NCBI GenBank assembly: GCA_013695715.1
Contig: JACCZZ010000218.1
Span: 1 to 8,027, forward strand
Reading direction: 5' to 3'
DNA: 8,027 nt
From: Chitinophagales bacterium
GTDB lineage: Bacteria; Bacteroidota; Bacteroidia; Chitinophagales; UBA10324
Shown here piece by piece: positions 5,338 through 8,027 of this stretch (positions are counted from its first letter, which is position 1; each line of letters starts with the position of its first letter). The notes under the pieces are model-generated. The model was given only the letters and a program-made list of their open reading frames with translations, was not told the DNA's origin and searched no databases. A program made the position numbers and the translations under genes.

Positions 5338-8027
5338 ATGAAAAAATTTTGCCTCTGTTCTCTGCTCCTGGTTATCAGCTTTTCTCTCAGGGCGCAGATT
5401 GTTTCACCGGTTAAAACGCTTATATGGTCCGATACATTGCAGCAATTTGAATTTTCAGATTACAAATTGCATGATGCTTTGTATTTTAAAGGTGCTGCAT
5501 TTGATGATGTCAGCTACGGATATCTCCCTTATTTTTTTGAATCAGTTCAAATGCCTTTTCAGGGAACCGCTAACATCACCCTTTCAGATGAAGTATATCA
5601 ACCTATAGCCCTAAAAAGAGGAGCACTTCCAGTTGACGCATTCAATATTCTGCAAAGCACCCCGCTCATTAAAACAGGATATGGCCTTGAAGTTAAGAAA
5701 CCTGTTGCTCAGATTTCTATTGTCCCTTTTAGAAAAAATCCCAGTTCTGGAATGGTCGAAAAGCTGGTTTCATTCCGATACAATATTACAGTCATTCCTT
5801 CGGGTGAAACCACTACCCGGGGTGAGGATAATTATGCCCTTCATTCTGTTCTATCCTCAGGGAACTGGTATAAGATATCTGTGAATAAAGATGGTATTTA
5901 TAAGATTGATAAAAGTTTTCTGGATGGGCTGGGAATCAGCACATCATCTATCGATCCTCATAATATTAGAATATTTGGAAATGGTGGTGGCATGTTGCCT
6001 GAAGCCAATGCAGCATTCAGATATGATGATTTAACAGAGAATCCGATTAAAGTTGTTGGGGAGGAAGATGGCCATTTTGATGTGGGCGATTACGTTTTAT
6101 TTTATGGCCAAGGCCCTGACCGATGGGTATATGATTCTGCATTAGCAAAATTTTCACACATCAGCAATCTCTACTCTAAGGAGACCTATTATTTTGTAAC
6201 AACAGATCTGGGATCCGGAAAAAGGATTGCAGACCAGCAATCGTCGGCGTCACCGGCAAATCAGCAAGTAAGTGTTTTCAATGATTATGCTTTTCATGAT
6301 CAGGATCTGGATAATCTGCTAACCAGCGGCCGTGATTGGTATGGTGAAAGCTTTGAATTTGAAACCTCTCAATCGTTCCCTTTTTCATTTCCTGAAATTG
6401 TTACTACAACACCGGTAATAGTTACTGCAACAGTCGCCTCCAAAAGTATTTACAACTCTAATACTTTTAGTATGTCTGCTGCTGGTCAGGCTATTGATGA
6501 TACGTCTGTTCCAGCAATCTGCCCGGATTATACCTGTCCCATTGCAAATGCAGGAAATCTTGAAGGTCAGTTTATAGCCACCTCCGGATCCTTTGATGTT
6601 CAATTAGATTATACCAAGCTAGCCCAGGATGCCATAGGATGGCTTAATTATATTGAGGTAAATGTTTTACGCAATCTTTCATGGACAGGTACACAGATGA
6701 ATTTCCGGAACGCATTAACACTGTTAAACGGCAATGTATCACAATTCAATGTCAGCAACACTAATGGTTCTCTATGGGTTTGGGATGTAACGAATGCAAC
6801 AAACCCACAGAATCAGGTAATTAGCCTTAATGGCAGTGAAGCACAATTTACTATACCTACAGATTCTTTGCATGAGTTTGTAATTTTTGCAAACAATGAA
6901 GGATATACTCCCCAGGTAATTGGCAAAATTTCTAATCAGGATTTACATGGTCTAAGTCAGGCTGATTACCTGATTATAGCACCCACATTCCTTATGGGCG
7001 AGGCCAGCGATCTTGCCAATTATCATCGTAATAAAAGCGGCATGACAGTAAATGTGGTACCGCTTGAACAAGTTTATAATGAATTTTCTTCCGGCGCAAC
7101 TGACCTTACAGCGATCAGAGATTTTGCACGTATGTTTTATGTACGTGCCGGTGAGGATCCCGCCTCAATGCCAAAATACCTCTGTCTGTTTGGGGATGGA
7201 TCTTACGATAATAAAGGAAATATAGAAGGGGAGCAGGGTTTGATTCCAACCTATCAAAGTGCGAATTCACTAAGCGTAACGAGTTCGTTTGTTTCAGATG
7301 ATTTTTTTGGTTTGCTTGACGATGCTGAAGGTGGAAACATCCTTGATGCGAACGCAAAGTTAGATCTTGCAGTAGGAAGATTGCCTGTAAACACTACAGA
7401 GGAAGCAGCTTCAGTGGTAAATAAAATTAAAATATATGGTTCTGCGCAATCCTTTGGCAACTGGCGCAATGTTGTAACTTTTGTGGGAGACGATGAAGAC
7501 AGCAATACACATATAAAAGATGCCGATGAAGTAGCCGTTGCCATTGCGGCAGCAAATCCGGTTTATAATTTTGATAAAATTTATTTAGATGCTTACCAGC
7601 AAGTATCTATACCTGGAGGCACCCGATATCCGGATGTCAATACCGCCATCACCAATCGAATATCCTCTGGAACGCTTCTCATAAACTATGTAGGCCATGG
7701 TGGAGTGGGAGGCTGGGCTCATGAAAGAATTTTAGGTATATCTGACATCCAGGGTTATACAAACCTCTTTAAGCTGCCTCTTTTTGTAACAGCAACATGT
7801 GAATTCAGCAAATATGATGACCCTCCGGTTACATCGGCAGGGGAATTATTACTGTTGAATTCTCAAGGTGGTGCTATTGCTCTCGTAACCACTGTTAGGC
7901 TGGTTTATTCCTCAGCCAATAGAATTTTGAATGAGAATTTCATGGAAAATGTATTTCTTGCTGTGAACGGTATTATACCTCCGTTGGGTGAGGTATTTAG
8001 AAAGGCAAAAAACAGCACTGGAGGAGA
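5338..8027 (+). CDS. porU: PorU, type IX secretion sortase (C25-family cysteine peptidase), 3'-truncated by window edge
   Basis: The frame stays open from the ATG at 5338 to the last base: 896 codons with no stop. Family members run to roughly 1100-1300 residues, so the C-terminal part is outside. A signal peptide (1-19, cut at RA|Q) is followed by a long beta-rich N-terminal region with GNWYKISVNKDGIYKID (about 175-191) and DVGDYVLFYGQGPDRW (about 249-264). The gingipain-like catalytic part starts near 540 with ADYLIIAP and CLFGDGSYDN (616-625). It carries NYVGHGG with catalytic His787 and TATCEFSKYDDP with nucleophile Cys821, the PorU form of the C25 dyad. PorU acts at the cell surface with PorV, Q and Z: it cuts the C-terminal signal of T9SS cargo and, in P. 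gingivalis, joins cargo to A-LPS. It is divergent from porP/sprF. An unusual Cys pair (395, 400) lies in the N-terminal region. Confidence 0.93.
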   Translation, partial: MKKFCLCSLLLVISFSLRAQIVSPVKTLIWSDTLQQFEFSDYKLHDALYFKGAAFDDVSYGYLPYFFESVQMPFQGTANITLSDEVYQPIALKRGALPVDAFNILQSTPLIKTGYGLEVKKPVAQISIVPFRKNPSSGMVEKLVSFRYNITVIPSGETTTRGEDNYALHSVLSSGNWYKISVNKDGIYKIDKSFLDGLGISTSSIDPHNIRIFGNGGGMLPEANAAFRYDDLTENPIKVVGEEDGHFDVGDYVLFYGQGPDRWVYDSALAKFSHISNLYSKETYYFVTTDLGSGKRIADQQSSASPANQQVSVFNDYAFHDQDLDNLLTSGRDWYGESFEFETSQSFPFSFPEIVTTTPVIVTATVASKSIYNSNTFSMSAAGQAIDDTSVPAICPDYTCPIANAGNLEGQFIATSGSFDVQLDYTKLAQDAIGWLNYIEVNVLRNLSWTGTQMNFRNALTLLNGNVSQFNVSNTNGSLWVWDVTNATNPQNQVISLNGSEAQFTIPTDSLHEFVIFANNEGYTPQVIGKISNQDLHGLSQADYLIIAPTFLMGEASDLANYHRNKSGMTVNVVPLEQVYNEFSSGATDLTAIRDFARMFYVRAGEDPASMPKYLCLFGDGSYDNKGNIEGEQGLIPTYQSANSLSVTSSFVSDDFFGLLDDAEGGNILDANAKLDLAVGRLPVNTTEEAASVVNKIKIYGSAQSFGNWRNVVTFVGDDEDSNTHIKDADEVAVAIAAANPVYNFDKIYLDAYQQVSIPGGTRYPDVNTAITNRISSGTLLINYVGHGGVGGWAHERILGISDIQGYTNLFKLPLFVTATCEFSKYDDPPVTSAGELLLLNSQGGAIALVTTVRLVYSSANRILNENFMENVFLAVNGIIPPLGEVFRKAKNSTGG

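Noticed and set aside
5399..5884. Two plus-strand open frames inside porU in another frame
   Set aside because: porU is continuous through this stretch with family motifs; these are out-of-frame shadows.
6385..7544. Several minus-strand open frames opposite porU
   Set aside because: Antisense shadows with repetitive Ser/Thr or Asn-rich products and no motifs.
5338..8027. Possible frameshift or pseudogene in porU
   Set aside because: Codon-by-codon reading shows an unbroken frame to the window edge with signal peptide and both catalytic residues intact.

Overview
The window looks like chromosome from a member of the Bacteroidota, probably a gliding or type IX-secreting lineage. It carries three recognisable type IX secretion (T9SS) or gliding genes: gldJ, a porP/sprF-family gene and porU. 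It is AT-rich, its starts lack clear Shine-Dalgarno sequences, and TAnnTTTG-like promoter elements lie before several genes. No RNA gene, mobile element, CRISPR array or long repeat was seen, and no gene-free stretch exceeds about 220 bases. The genus cannot be told from this window.

Left half (1-2256, all minus strand): in transcription order, an LpxR-family (DUF2219) lipid A deacylase-like outer-membrane protein, then an LpxL/HtrB-family acyltransferase 38 bases downstream, then the first 72 codons of an MsbA-type ABC exporter, which runs off the left edge. By family, these would trim, add and flip acyl chains or lipids of the envelope. This reads as a small lipid A or outer-membrane lipid remodelling group. 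The exporter may have its own promoter in the 144-base gap.

Middle (2444-5214, minus strand): a porP/sprF-family gene precedes gldJ across a 219-base gap. That gap holds a good promoter -7 element and a 19-base perfect dyad just upstream of gldJ. A strong intrinsic terminator follows gldJ and insulates it from the lipid genes.

Right half (5338-8027, plus strand): porU, divergent from porP/sprF across 123 bases, runs off the right edge after 896 codons. The catalytic His and Cys of the C25 peptidase domain are both present.

Functionally, GldJ supports the periplasmic GldK/GldN part of the T9SS machine. PorP/SprF proteins sit in the outer membrane and link cargo or the machine to the surface. 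PorU removes the C-terminal signal of T9SS cargo and attaches cargo to anionic LPS. The neighbouring lipid A-type genes could therefore affect the surface on which PorU anchors its cargo, but that link is inference from adjacency. I see a known system in a suggestive arrangement, not a clearly new system.
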